Positions 48,701-59,283 of a stretch of 64,000 bases of DNA are shown here, piece by piece. The notes below the pieces were generated by a model. The model had not been told where the DNA came from, ran no database searches, and saw nothing but the letters and a program-made list of their open reading frames with translations. The position numbers were made by a program, and so were the translations under genes. The stretch's first letter is position 1, and each line of letters starts with the position of its first letter. Source of the stretch: Apostichopus japonicus (lineage: Eukaryota > Echinodermata > Holothuroidea > Aspidochirotida > Stichopodidae); the NCBI RefSeq assembly GCF_037975245.1, contig NC_092567.1, forward strand, positions 12,600,876-12,664,875, written 5' to 3'.

Positions 48701-51626
48701 CTTTAACCAAACTAGAGATCTAAGTGAATACAACCAGTTGGCTGCTCCTCAATCTAACTAGAGATCTAAGTGGATACAACCAGTTGGCTGCTCCTCAACC
48801 AAACTAGAGATCTAGAGTGGAAACAGCTCCTCAATCTAACTAAGGATCTAAATGGATACAACTAGTTGGCTGCTCCCAAACCAAACTAGAGTTCTAAGTT
48901 GATAGTTGGCTGCTCCTCAATCTAACTAGAGATCTAAGTTGATAGTTGGCTGCTCCCAAACCAAACTAGAGTTCTAAGTTGATAGTTGGCTGCTCCTCAA
49001 TCTAACTAGAGACCTAAGTGGATACAACCAGTTGGCTGCTCCCCATAGTTTAGTTCTGCAAGAGCCAATGACGTATACATTTTTGTGCCAAAACTTATAC
49101 ATACCTCCACTGCATAATGGAAGACTGTTGAAGCAGGGTGAAGTGAGAGATTTTCAAAAGGAGATATTTTGGGTGATTCCCAGCCATTCTCAGAAGACCA
49201 TTCAATTGTCAGCATGTGGTCTGTAAAACTGCGGCCAAACACCAGGGTATCTGGGTCAGGTTTCTCCTTCAGACTGGTTGACCTTTGAACCTGGAGGTCT
49301 GTGTACTAAGGATCAAGTAAATAATAACAGATTGTATATTTTTAAAGAGTTTGGATAAGTTTCTTAGATAACTCTGACCTCACACGGTAAAAGCTGTTAA
49401 TCATGTTAAGAAGAACTATCAACAAAGGCAGTTGTTCATCCACCTACTGTATGGAATAAATGGCAGACTAGAAATAGGATAAAGTTATACTTGACATTGC
49501 CTTCAGAAGCCTACAGTACTTCATCTGGATTCACGTGGAGATATAACACAATCAACTGGAACCTATGTAAACTTACACCCCACCAGAACATAAAGATATA
49601 CTGTGGTTTAGTTGTTCACTACTAAAATCATCTATGCTTATACAGATTCAAAGAAGAACTGCACAACTTACTCTATATCTAACAAATTGTAACAATATTG
49701 CTCTACTGGCTAAATAACAACAAACATGCCCAACATATGATCAAATTATGACACCATTGTGAAACTAAATAGTTTAAAAGGTATTGAAAGAACTTAGACA
49801 TTTTGAGCTAGAACAGGATTTAAACCAGAAACCTTGGAATTACAAGTCAACTGAGCTTTCCAGCATTTCATTTAACACAACTAGCTTAAATATCTATTAT
49901 AAAAATTAAACAAACTATATGGAAAAAATAAGGGAAAAAACAATAAATTGAATTACTGTACATGGCATGATGATGTCCTTTTTAAACCTGATCAAGTCCT
50001 CAACCTTGCTTGTGAAAAACGTTTAATGGTAATATCTCCAAAATGGCAATTATCTCTACCCCATAGATACATAATGATGCTTGGGTTAGTGTCTACTTTA
50101 ACTTTATTGAGACTATTAGTTACATATCACTATACAGGAGATGAATGGGGCATTATTGTTGTAATGACATAGCATGAATAAATGCGATGGGCAAATATGG
50201 TAATGCCATGCAGTTTAACATTCAATTTCAGGTGCAATGCAATTCTGTTGATAGCACTACTGTACTACTGTACAATTCAGTACTTGGAATGGCTCTCACA
50301 GATTACTACACCTACAACTGCCATTTAAACCATCAACAATCATAACATGTTTGCAATCAATTGGCCTCTTTTGTCTTCTGAATGATTCCAATGTATAAAT
50401 TCAATACAAAGACAGTCAAGCAAACCTTAAAAGTTGAAGTAGCTGAAGCATAGCTCCTCAGACCTGGTAAACGACATCTCTGAAATTGAGAGGATGTGAC
50501 CAAGAACTAGAGAAAAGAGAGAAAAATAATTGCACAGTTCAAAAGAATTCTTTAAGAATCAAGTAATATTAAAGGAGAAGTATCAAGCTACCATTGCATC
50601 ATGCATCTATTCTGGAACCGTTTACAAAGCAAGCAATAAAACTGTTGTACCTAACAACCTGAAACACTGATAACTCAAGGAGATAATAAACTTCCAATAT
50701 CACTGGAGGTGTGTCAGTTATGTAAACACGTCAAAGTAAACCAGAGAGATAACAATCTGCTGACCAAACACTCCACCACATGTTGTTACTGCACACTTAC
50801 AGTACGGTACTACAACTTACAAGAACACTATTTTGTACCTTCTACAGAAAACAATTGGGTAATATAGAAAATTTAGTCATTCAACCTAATTTCCTATGTA
50901 CTAGGATTACAGTTTGAAAAATTAAAAATTTCTTAGAGTGACCTTGCCCACAACTTCCAAGTCTTTCTAATAATGGAATTCCATTTTTCTTTTCTGAAAT
51001 GGCCGATGCAAGCTGATCATTGCTCTTATACCATCGGACATTTCTACAATATCACAAAATAACTAGGCCTAGAGATTCATTGATAGATGGCTATCAACTG
51101 TCACATAGCAGAGTTCTCAGAAAGCCGGTAAAGTTTTCATGTTAGGCCTATACAATTCCAAACATGTAGCTAAAAGTTACATAGATCGACCAAACCAATA
51201 GGCCGAATTATCATTTCAGACTAACTAGGCCTACGCGTAACGAAACGTTGGTAGGTGCTCTAAAAAGAAATTCCTCTCTGGATACTTGACGAATCTTTAC
51301 ACTCATTTCCAATACACAATTCTGCTTAAATGCCCAGGCTTTATATAAATCTTCTTAACATTTTGAAAATGAAGCAAAACAAAAAAAAGTCCACATAGGA
51401 TATTAGCTAGTGAAGTTGTAAACGAACTCAGGCCTAGCCTACAATATACAGTATGATGCTAACAGTTATAATTTCCACTTATTTTGAACTGTAGCAAACA
51501 ATTAGGGCTAGGCCTATCCTTGGATATGCTAAAATAAAACGATACGTAATAAAATAATCCAAATGGTAATAAGCAAACCTTCAGTTTGTAGCAAAAGGCA
51601 CGACGAAAAACATTGCGAACGGCCAT
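39701..51626 (-). CDS. BCAT: mitochondrial branched-chain amino acid aminotransferase, 11 exons, 412 aa, complete
   Basis: Exons (minus): 51626-51579, 50506-50426, 49305-49105, 47403-47293, 46576-46457, 45861-45698, 44509-44367, 43953-43868, 42905-42837, 41530-41384 and 39769-39701, 1239 nt. All have GT-AG borders and compatible phases. The enzyme moves the amino group of Leu, Ile or Val to 2-oxoglutarate with PLP (fold type IV). The Arg-rich start [16 protein letters not shown], with few acidic residues, is a typical mitochondrial presequence. PLP-binding Lys239 lies in [15 protein letters not shown], and the redox/structural CxxC is Cys352-Cys355 in GTACVVCPV. Other family blocks are [27 protein letters not shown] and WGEFKVSER. 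The last 23-codon exon (YGRMEHEW to a TGA) matches the family's C-terminal position. The 30-, 57- and 89-bp arrays sit in its introns. Confidence 0.97.
40346..40992. repeat. 30-bp tandem array, 21-22 units, in the last BCAT intron
   Basis: The unit is GGACGGTTCTTACAAGTCAG plus TCTAGCCACA. TACAAGTCAG recurs at exactly 30-bp steps from 40371 to 40971. The only frequent change is GACGG/GACTG. Frames read [10 protein letters not shown] (plus) and [10 protein letters not shown] (minus), both products of the 3n unit. On the BCAT sense strand each unit has ACTTGTAAGA, a splice-donor-like sequence. Confidence 0.97.
43560..43790. repeat. 89-97 bp tandem repeat, about 2.5 copies, in a BCAT intron
   Basis: CATATGTAACATTAACAACA followed by GTCAGTAAAGAACACTG recurs at 43570, 43659 and 43756, the last copy partial. 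It is non-coding and lies between BCAT exons 8 and 9. Confidence 0.8.
44655..45300. repeat. 56-57 bp tandem array, about 11 units, in a BCAT intron
   Basis: The unit core is GATGTTAGCACACCATCCCT then CCACTCTAC and TAAAACTAATCATTA. Left units are 56 bp (ATAGATAAAAC type) and right units 57 bp (ATAAATTAAAAC type), giving two subfamilies. The right half also shows a two-unit alternation (TCATTACAG versus GCATGATAG). The long frames seen there come from the 57-bp (3n) units. Confidence 0.93.
47560..47850 (+). mobile_element. possible LINE 3' tail in a BCAT intron
   Basis: The plus strand ends with GTTATTTGTAAACGTTTAAA, then AACAAATAAATGAAATGAAA, resembling 3' ends of invertebrate non-LTR elements. 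A G-run at 47605-47620 precedes it. The coding part is not recognisable, so the call is weak. Confidence 0.35.
48640..49045. repeat. imperfect tandem repeat, about 50 bp units, 8 copies, in a BCAT intron
   Basis: The motifs GTTGGCTGCTCCTCAA and TCTAACTAGAGATCTAAGT alternate with an ACCAAACTAGAG variant about every 45-57 bp. The array ends 60 bases from BCAT exon 3. Confidence 0.85.
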
Positions 51627-52366
51627 TCTAACAGGAGTGATTAATTTCTTCTTTGACGGGTTCAAATACAACCTCCAGGTACGGTATGAGCTATGGTTTC
51701 TGAATCACTGCTGTTCGGCCCTACACAACTGTTGTAACTTTCGTTGTACGGACAGGACATCAGTACAGGACTATAGGTATCTTGTTTCAGATCCTAGGTT
51801 TGTATGACAGTGTGCCTGAGGTCAATGTAGACAGAAGCTTACTGAGCCGTAATAGTCAATGCGGGGCTTTCCCTTGATGTCAGGCGCGAAATAAATCAAC
51901 TGTCTCGTTTCAGCATAAGCGGCCGACAATCTTCTTCCAAACAGAAGAAAGACGTCAAGTTATCCGAAGTTTTATCGCGAAGAAATTCCCTAGAGTATCA
52001 ACTTAGAATCTGATTTAACAGTGAAACATCCAGTCTGTGCTCAATTATACATCTTGTTGGTGTATGGTTTATCCAGTTCAGCTACCTATCTGTTTGTATT
52101 TACTCTAAGTTTTACTGCAAATACCCTCCTTTGTCAATCCATGTTACCAAGTAATGTCGGATTTTCGATTAAGGTAGGCCAAGTAGTCTAAAAATATGAA
52201 TATTTCATACCAAACACGTGCATTGGGCAGATGTTGTGGCGTTTGTACGCACTGTGCTGTGGGTGAACTTATTTGTTTACCTTGCTCAAATTTGCATTTT
52301 CACTTAGATAAGCACGTCGATGATTAATATGGAATAGAAGCATGCGTATGGAGCGCTTTTTGTCAT
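51627..52366. promoter_or_regulatory. BCAT upstream region
   Basis: It lies directly 5' of the BCAT start codon and should hold the promoter. No definite core element is visible. As in the other genes, AGGCCTA-type palindromes (51060-51510) sit just inside the gene, in the first introns. Confidence 0.3.
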
Positions 52367-52965
52367 TATCAGTCATTATGCCGTCTAAAGTCTAGTATGT
52401 CGTCTAAAGTCGTGGTGCCGTCAAAAGTGGCATCATGCAGTCTTAAAGGGTGTGAAGACTCGCGTAAAAAGAAACGTCCAATGCCGGTAATTTGACCTAG
52501 TTTCGAATGAGGTGTAACAGAAGTGTTAAACACTATCATCGATCCCAGAAAATACACGCACAGCTTGCTACCGTGGTAATTAGACACTAGTGTATAGTCA
52601 GTACATACAGCTACGGTCAATACCCACAACACAGTACCATACAGCGATGGACATCTCAGGTCCAGCTAAAGATAACAATTAAGGTATCACGTTTCAATAT
52701 TGTCTGCATTTTGTAGCGACACGAACAAAACGTCACTTACGAGCAACAGAAAGTTAACTTTTTCAGATATCCGCACGCGGTTTGGGGCGAGTCTTCAATG
52801 CTTTTAAGTCGTTATGTCGTCCAAAGGCATCCCTTCCATAGTCATTATCCCTCCTAAAGTCATTATCCCTTCTAAAGTCATTATATGTCGTCTAAAGTCG
52901 TGCTGCCGTCAAAAGTCATCGGGCCGCCTAAAGTCATTATGCCGTCTAAAGTCGTTGTGAAGTGT
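52367..52965. repeat. two clusters of a degenerate 18-20 bp motif around a 360-bp spacer
   Basis: GTCGTCTAAAGTC and variants (GCCGTCTAAAGTC, CCGTCAAAAGT, CCTCCTAAAGTC, mostly preceded by CATTAT) occur about 3 times at 52367-52440 and about 9 times at 52805-52965, all in the same orientation. They look like subterminal binding-site clusters of a DNA transposon, but no terminal inverted repeat was found. Confidence 0.6.
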
Positions 52966-53094
52966 TAAGCCATTTTCTCTATTTGTATCTTCGCAAAGAA
53001 GAGTATAACTCGGTAAGCCGGAGCTAATCTTCCCCGATGCCATCAGTTAGGAATTGATGTAAATCAATTTCTATGTGTAAAACAGATCAAATGG

Positions 53095-53203
53095 ACCTGT
53101 TTGAAGGTAGCGGATATAGAGGGCGGACATGAACAGCGGACAATAAGAGCAGACAATAACGAGAAAAGCAAAATGGGCCATCTATTTTCTAAGAGACAAT
53201 AAG
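53095..53203. repeat. extra copy of the foldback element terminus
   Basis: CCTGTTTGAAGGTAGCGGA and following motifs repeat the terminal sequence that starts at 53213, in the same orientation with more divergence. The left end of the foldback element is therefore doubled. Confidence 0.75.
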
Positions 53204-53394
53204 CCATGGTGACCTGCTTGAAGGTAGCGGACATTAGTAGCGGACAATAAGAGCGGACAGTAAGAGCAGACAATAAGGAAAAAAGCGAAGAGCGACATCT
53301 ATTTTCTAGCGGACAATAAGCAACAGTGAAGGTGCGTTGGCACTCAATAATTGTTTGTAAATCAAATTTAAGGTACAGTTCAGTACCACTAATG

Positions 53395-54260
53395 ACTTGT
53401 TTAAAATTAATTATCTTTAGTTATAGAGATAGTTAGATGGTGCGACAAACATCAGGGAATAGAGCAAAGTGTCCTCTATCACCCTATTTATGTTTGATAT
53501 CGGTGACATAACTTCTATCTTCGCCAAAATTTCGATTGAAAAAAAAAAGAATATTTGTGACAGCGTTAAATTCCAGTACATCGTGTATACACTGCCGTTA
53601 CGTACTAACGAAATGTTTCAAATTAATTATCTTTAGTTATAGAAATAGTTAGATTGTGCGACACATATCACGGAATAGAGCAAAGTGTCCTCTATCACCC
53701 TATTTATGTTTGATATCGGTGACATAACTTCTATCTTCGCCAAAATTTCGATTGAAAAAAAAAAGAATATTTGTGACAGCGTTAAATTCCAGTACATCGT
53801 GTATACACTGCCGTTACGTACTAACGAAATGTTTCAAATTAATTATCTTTAGTTATAGAAATAGTTAGATTGTGCGACACATATCACGGAATAGAGCAAA
53901 GTGTCCTCTATCACCCTATTTGTGTTTGATATATCGGTGACATAACTTCTATCTTCGCCAAAATTTCGATTGAAAAAAAAAGAATATTTGTGACAGCGTT
54001 AAATTCCAGTACATCGTGTATACACTGCCGTTACGTACTAACGAAATGTTTCAAATTAATTATCTTTAGTTATAGAAATAGTTAGATTGTGCGACACATA
54101 TCACGGAATAGAGCAAAGTGTCCTCTATCACCCTATTTGTGTTTGATATATCGGTGACATAACTTCTATCTTCGCCAAAATTTCGATTGAAAAAAAATAA
54201 GAATATTTGTGACAGCGTTAAATTCCACTGCATCGTGTATACACTGCCGTTACGTACTAA
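53395..54260. repeat. 216-bp tandem repeats, left arm
   Basis: The unit runs from CGAAATGTTTCAAATTAATT to CACTGCCGTTACGTACTAA. Unit starts at 53609, 53825 and 54042 are 216-217 bp apart, after a partial diverged first copy. A further unit resumes at 55395 beyond the nested MITE. Each includes an A-run and ATCGGTGACATAACTTC. Confidence 0.93.
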
Positions 54261-55391
54261 TGCTGGCGTCACACTGTCCCGAAGTTGACACCAGATGGAC
54301 ACACGATAAAGAAAATGTTCAAATTCGGCTCTGATCGTAAAAACATCGGGCCATTCGTGAGGGCATCTTAAGCCATCGCATGACCGCCGGTGGAGTTTTT
54401 CAGGCTCCGGCAGCAACTTCGTGAGCGGTGGCAAAATCTTTGGCATGCCAAAAAATTACCGGAAGACCTTGCGAAGGTTCATTTTCGTGTTGAATTCGTG
54501 TGTCCATTTTGCCCTTCTTAAGGCCATCGTGAGGACATCTTATCAAATCGTGTCATCTTCGTTTTTACTTCGTATGATCATCGGTGCCATCGGGCATTTT
54601 CGCCTCACGAAGACAATACGAAGGAAACAAGAAGCTGCCCGATTGTCTTAGGAAGTCAACACGACTACGTGAAGCCCTCGCAATGCCGTCGAGTAACCAT
54701 CGTATTATAGTACGATGACATCGAGATGGGACCACGGTGTCGGCGAAGACAGCCGAATTTGAGAACCTCAAGCGTTTCCCAGGTGTCACGGAAACGTGTA
54801 CATATAAAGGCCAGCCTCAGAGCATCTTCCTCAGTCAGTCCTAAGCAACTTTACAGAGTAGAGGCATGTGTAACTCCCAAAGCTATATACAATCACAATT
54901 AACCACAATTCAGTTCCTGCAGAATGGCATACTTTGGTGATGAGACTTTGGTGATGAGACAACCAGGAAAAAGAAAGCAGCAGCATTGCTTGTTTCGATG
55001 TACCTCAGAGAACATGATTAGCAACTTTTACAGGCCCAGCACCTCCTCTTACAAAAAGAAGGCATTATTTTATTTCACTATTTCATTTCTTGCTATTTGC
55101 CTTTCTAGCATTCGACAATGTACTTATCAATACGTCGTCGTGTATAGCCATCGTGTGGCCTTCGTGTGGCATTCGTGTGTCCTGCGGGTAAACTACTTAT
55201 ATAGAAATGCACATCTTCGTGTTGCCTTCGTGCGTGGTTCGGGTGCCATCGTGTGGCTTTCTGTAGGCATCGTACTTGCTTCGGCTGTTGATTGGCTGTT
55301 GACCAAGTTCGGGGCCATCTTCGTGCGAAATTCAAAATTCCATATTCGTATGGCCATCTGGTGTCAATTTCGCGACAGTGTGACGCCTGCA
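54261..55391. mobile_element. nested 1131-bp MITE with TAA target duplication
   Basis: Ends are TGCTGGCGTCACACTGTC and, inverted, TGCAGGCGTCACACTGTC. It splits one 216-bp unit at TACGTACTAA|CGAAATG, with TAA on both sides (54258-54260 and 55392-55394). The uninterrupted neighbouring units show the empty site. A 3-bp TWA-type duplication suggests the PIF/Harbinger superfamily. The interior is full of TTCGTG/CATCGTG-type motifs (for example CTTCGTGTGGCATTCGTG) and their complements, and it has no credible gene. Plus-strand frames at 54421 and 54924 are composition artefacts or remnants. Confidence 0.88.
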
Positions 55392-55604
55392 TAACGAAAT
55401 GTTTCAAATTAATTATCTTTAGTTATAGAAATAGTTAGATTGTGCGACACATATCACGGAATAGAGCAAAGTGTCCTCTATCACCCTATTTGTGTTTGAT
55501 ATCGGTGAAATAACTTCTATCTTCGCCAAAATTTCGATTGAAAAAAAATAAGAATATTTGTGACAGCGTTAAATTCCACTGCATCGTATATACACTGCCG
55601 TTTA

Positions 55605-55880
55605 TGGCAAGCCAATTGCTCAATAAATCGAAAAACATGGTTTATCGGCGAGAATCCATGTTTATCGCTTGAAAAACATGGATTATCGCTGATAAACATG
55701 GTTTTGCGGCAATAAACATGGTTTATCGGCGATAAACCATGTTTCTCGATAGATAAACATGGTTTATCTGTGACAATCCATGTTTATCTGCGATAATCCA
55801 TGTTTTTCAAGCGATAAACATGGTTTTTCGAGCGATAACAAGGTTTTCGCCGATAAACCATGTTTATCGCGTAAAAACAT
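55605..55880. repeat. palindrome array, left copy
   Basis: About 14 half-units of CATGGTTTATCG and its complement CGATAAACCATG follow each other, so most of the segment can fold into stacked hairpins. It pairs with the array at 57225-57595. Confidence 0.9.
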
Positions 55881-57224
55881 AGCTACGGTCCCGCACAGTC
55901 CGCATATGGACAAGTGCGGAATAATAATCGGCAACGCACAGGTTTAGTAATAGTACACCGTCATCGATCTGACACGGTCGTAAATCAACCTTTAAAGTTC
56001 TAGACTGTACAATTAGCCTGCATAGCTTTAGGCTCTTTGAGTAAACACTGTGTGGATATGTTCATGTCTACAGTGTAATTCATCATACAGCGTTCACACA
56101 AAGACCTTCATACTAAGAAAAAATATGTGGCAGGAGTTGCAAACTACAGTAATTGGTAAAAAGAGGTCATTTTACGACCAATTGCAGGTTGATTTTGTAA
56201 TCTCAAGAAACTTTTCCATTATAGCGTGATATGCAACTAACAAGGCCTGGGAAGTGCCATTTCCAGCAATGTGGGAGCAATTTTCGGCCTAAATCTTCTT
56301 ATATACTCTTCGCGCCAACCCATGGTGGGGCTACGCTTAGGTGGTTGGCCCCTTCCTTGGCAAATTCCTCTCTACGCACCTGTCTAACCGTGTCACAAAT
56401 TGTTTCTAAATATCACCACAAAACATCACAGACTTTCACCAAAAGTTGTTTTGACTTTTCGAAATGAATTAGCTAGACGGACCGCATCCGTAATGAAATT
56501 TGTTTTGCCGATAAAAAAAGGAAAATATAGGGCTGTAGCAACCAGTATATATGTATATATACAAAATACCACGAAGCGTGCGAACAATTTTGGGGATGAA
56601 AGTTGCTACGCGCCGGCACCCAAGCAAATGCCCCCCCCCCCCAAAAAAAAATTGAAACAAATCACCGCCCGTGTATACAGGAGACCGTTAAAGTCATAGG
56701 GAACAGCCGTTGAGCATAATAGGAACTCGTTTATAACTCTATGGAAATAGCCTAACTGCAGAATATAAAGGCTTACAATAGTCCAATGGCTAAGCAAAGT
56801 CAAACCTGTTTTGGTATTGTATTTTCTAGATTGTTTGTAAAGCGCACAGATGCATCGCGCGTATAGTGCGCTATATAAGATTTTATTTACATTACAGTAC
56901 AAAAATTCCGCACTAAGCTGGAAAGTCTGTGTATGAAATTGTCAACAGAGGGTTGGGAATTTGATACTCTCTCCTCACTATTCGGCAAATTTAAAGGCGC
57001 CAACGCAGAATTTATCAGGAGATACAACCCAGTGCACACCATGAACAGTTTCACATCGGTAACAGGGGCCATATTTCGTTCTTCCTAATTATGGATAGGA
57101 CCGGGCCCTTACGAAGTTTGCGTACGGCTCGCCCACATGCGGCTTCGGAACCAAAGATTTATCATATATATACTAACATAACATGTAGAGTTTTGGTAGT
57201 TCCGGTAAATTTTCATCAGTCGCC
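55881..57224. other. centre of the foldback element; no gene recognised
   Basis: It contains a family A segment (56225-56360; CTTCGCGCCAACCCATGG), a C-run and A-run at 56631-56650, and a CR1/L2-like tail (TTTGTAAAGCGC then GTGCGCTATATAAGA, 56835-56885). No transposase motif is seen, so the element appears non-autonomous. Confidence 0.5.
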
Positions 57225-57595
57225 AAACTTAAACATGATTTATCGCCGATAAACTATGCTTATCGGTCGATAAACATGATTTATCGCCGATAAACATGGA
57301 TTTTCGACGAAAAACATGGTTTATCAGCCGATAAACCATGTTTATCGGCGATAAACCATGTTTATCTGTCGAAAAACATGGTTTATCGCCGATAAACCAT
57401 GTTTATCTGTCGAAAAACATGGTTTATCGCCGATAAACATGGATTTTCGAGAAAAAAAACATGGATTATCGAAAAAAAACTTGGAATATCTAATAAAAAT
57501 CCCTGTTTATCGTTCGATAAACCATGTTTCTCAGAAAAACCATGTTTATCTGCCGATAATCATGGTTTTTCGGTGAAAAACCATGGTTATCGGCT
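57225..57595. repeat. palindrome array, right copy
   Basis: About 18 half-units of the same motif (GATAAACATGG, CCATGTTTATC), with variants GAAAAACATGG and GATTTTCG. Open frames here (MFICRKTWFIADK type) come from the repeat. Confidence 0.9.
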
Positions 57596-57604
57596 TATGT
57601 GATA

Positions 57605-58400
57605 TGTGTCGCACTACCGTACCTAACTATTTCAATAACTAAAGATAATTAATGTTTAACATTTCGTTATAAAGTAACGGCAGTTTGTACACGATGTAGT
57701 GGAATTCAACGCAGTCTTAAATATTCTTATTATTTTCAATCGAAATTTTGGCGGAGATAGAAGTTATGTCACCGATATCAAACATAAATAGAGTGATAGA
57801 GTACACTTTGCTCTATTCCGTGATATGTGTCGCACCATCTAACTATTTCAATAACTAAAGATAATTAATGTTTAACATTTCGTTATAAGGTAACGGCAGT
57901 GTATACACGATGTAGTGGAATTTAACGCAGTCACAAATATTCTTATTTTTTTCAATCGAAATTTTGGAGATGATAGAAGTTATGTAACCGATATTAAACA
58001 TCAACAGAGTGATAGAGGACACATTGCTCTATTCCGTGATGTGTGTCGCACTACCTAACTATTTCTATAACTAAAGATAATTAATGTTAAACATTTCGTT
58101 ATAATGTAACGGCAGTTTGTACACGATGTAGTGGAATTTAACGATATTCTTATTTTTTTTTCAATCGAACTTGTGGCGAAGATAGAAGTTATGAAACCGA
58201 TATCAAACATAAATAGGGTAATAGCGGACACTTTGCTCTATTCCGTGATATGTGTCGCACTACCTAACTATTTCAATAACTAAAGATAATTAATATTTAA
58301 CATGTCGTTATAAGGTAACGGCAGTTTGTACGCGATGTAGTGGAATTTAACGCAGTCACAAATATTCTTATTTTTTTCAATCGAAATTGAAATTGCATAT
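57605..58400. repeat. tandem repeats, right arm, inverted relative to the left
   Basis: Four units contain CTAACTATTTC, AACTAAAGATAATTAATG, TTTCGTTATAA and TAACGGCAG. They are the reverse complement of the 53395-54260 unit and are more diverged from each other than the left units are. Confidence 0.9.
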
Positions 58401-58681
58401 TGTTCTTCTTCTCTATTCCTATAAGAAAGATAATTAAGTTTAATCATTTCATTATTGGGATGAATTGTCTTAAATTTGATTTACAAAAAATTATTGAGTA
58501 CTACTGCACCTTCACCGTTGCTTATTGTCCGCTAGAAAATAGATGGCGCTGTCCGCTTTTCTCCTTATTATCTGCTCTTATTGTCCGCTATTAATGTCCG
58601 CTACCTTCAAGCAGGTGCCATGGTGAAAGTGCAGCAGTATTCAAAGGTTATTTGTACGTAAAATTTAAGATACAATACATC

Positions 58682-59283
58682 CAGTGGCGGACTGGCCACA
58701 CGGGCATTGGGGCAATGCCCGGTGGGCTGGTGGGCCTGTGGGCCGGTGGGCTGGGGAGCCTGGTAAAAATTACAGCCCATTTTCACAGTAGTTAATAGAA
58801 TACAGACGGGCTGTGTAGAAATATATTTTTAACTGTGGGAATCAGCTCGTGAAATCACCATGTAAGTTAATGTGTTAGTTCGTAACAAAAGAACGTGCAA
58901 TTAGCAACCTATCCGTGCTAATGGATTTTATTTCGGTTTTTTCAATATTTTTCAAGTATGATGTCACAAAATGCTTGAAAAACTAAATGAAATCCAGTCT
59001 AAAACACATATTTTTGTATAATTTTCATTACTTTTTTATCTTCCTCAGTTTAATCAATGTAGCTTCTGTAAAATTATTTTGGGTCATTTTTAAAGGATTA
59101 TTGTAACCTACAAAATTGAGAAATATAGCACCATTTTGCATCTTCACTTCAAAAAACTTTTAATTGGGAGAGACCCCTCCCCAGGACGGCGATCACTATG
59201 TAAGTAGCATATCAATGAATAATGGGCCGGTCTACTGAAGGTGGAAAATGCCCATGCCAGTTTTAAGACCCAGTCCGCCCCTG
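58682..59283. mobile_element. hAT-like element, about 600 bp
   Basis: Ends are CAGTGGCGGACTGG and the inverted CCAGTCCGCCCCTG. The flanking 8-mers (aatacatc, cttacggg) do not match, so the target duplication is lost or one end was rearranged. The interior shares CCCTCCCCAGGACGGCGAT with 33300-33325, linking it to the 4-kb block. Confidence 0.6.

Larger units (their letters stand above)
53204..58623. mobile_element. foldback-type DNA element, 5.4 kb, with tandem arrays in both arms
   Basis: Outer inverted repeats are at 53204-53380 and 58469-58623 (CCTGCTTGAAGGTAGCGGAC; GCGGACAATAAG motifs). Next come 216-bp tandem repeats, about 4.5 copies left (53395-54260 plus 55392-55600) and about 4 copies right in inverse orientation (57605-58400). 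Then come palindrome arrays (55605-55880 and 57225-57595) and a 1.3-kb centre without a clear gene. Long inverted arms made of short tandem repeats define foldback elements such as Drosophila FB and sea urchin TU. Both ends show CCATGG followed by GTGA or its equivalent, and the target duplication is unclear. A family A segment (56225-56360) and a LINE-like tail (56835-56885) lie in the centre. Confidence 0.75.

Noticed and set aside
11638..51626. Operon-like or functional cluster of the minus-strand genes
   Set aside because: Intergenic distances are kilobases, each gene has its own candidate polyA signal, and the functions are unrelated. Shared strand alone is weak evidence.
53204..58623. 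LTR retrotransposon
   Set aside because: The long repeats are inverted, not direct, and no gag or pol frame is present.
58682..59283. Exact 8-bp target duplication for the hAT-like element here
   Set aside because: The flanking 8-mers aatacatc and cttacggg do not match, so only the inverted ends are claimed.
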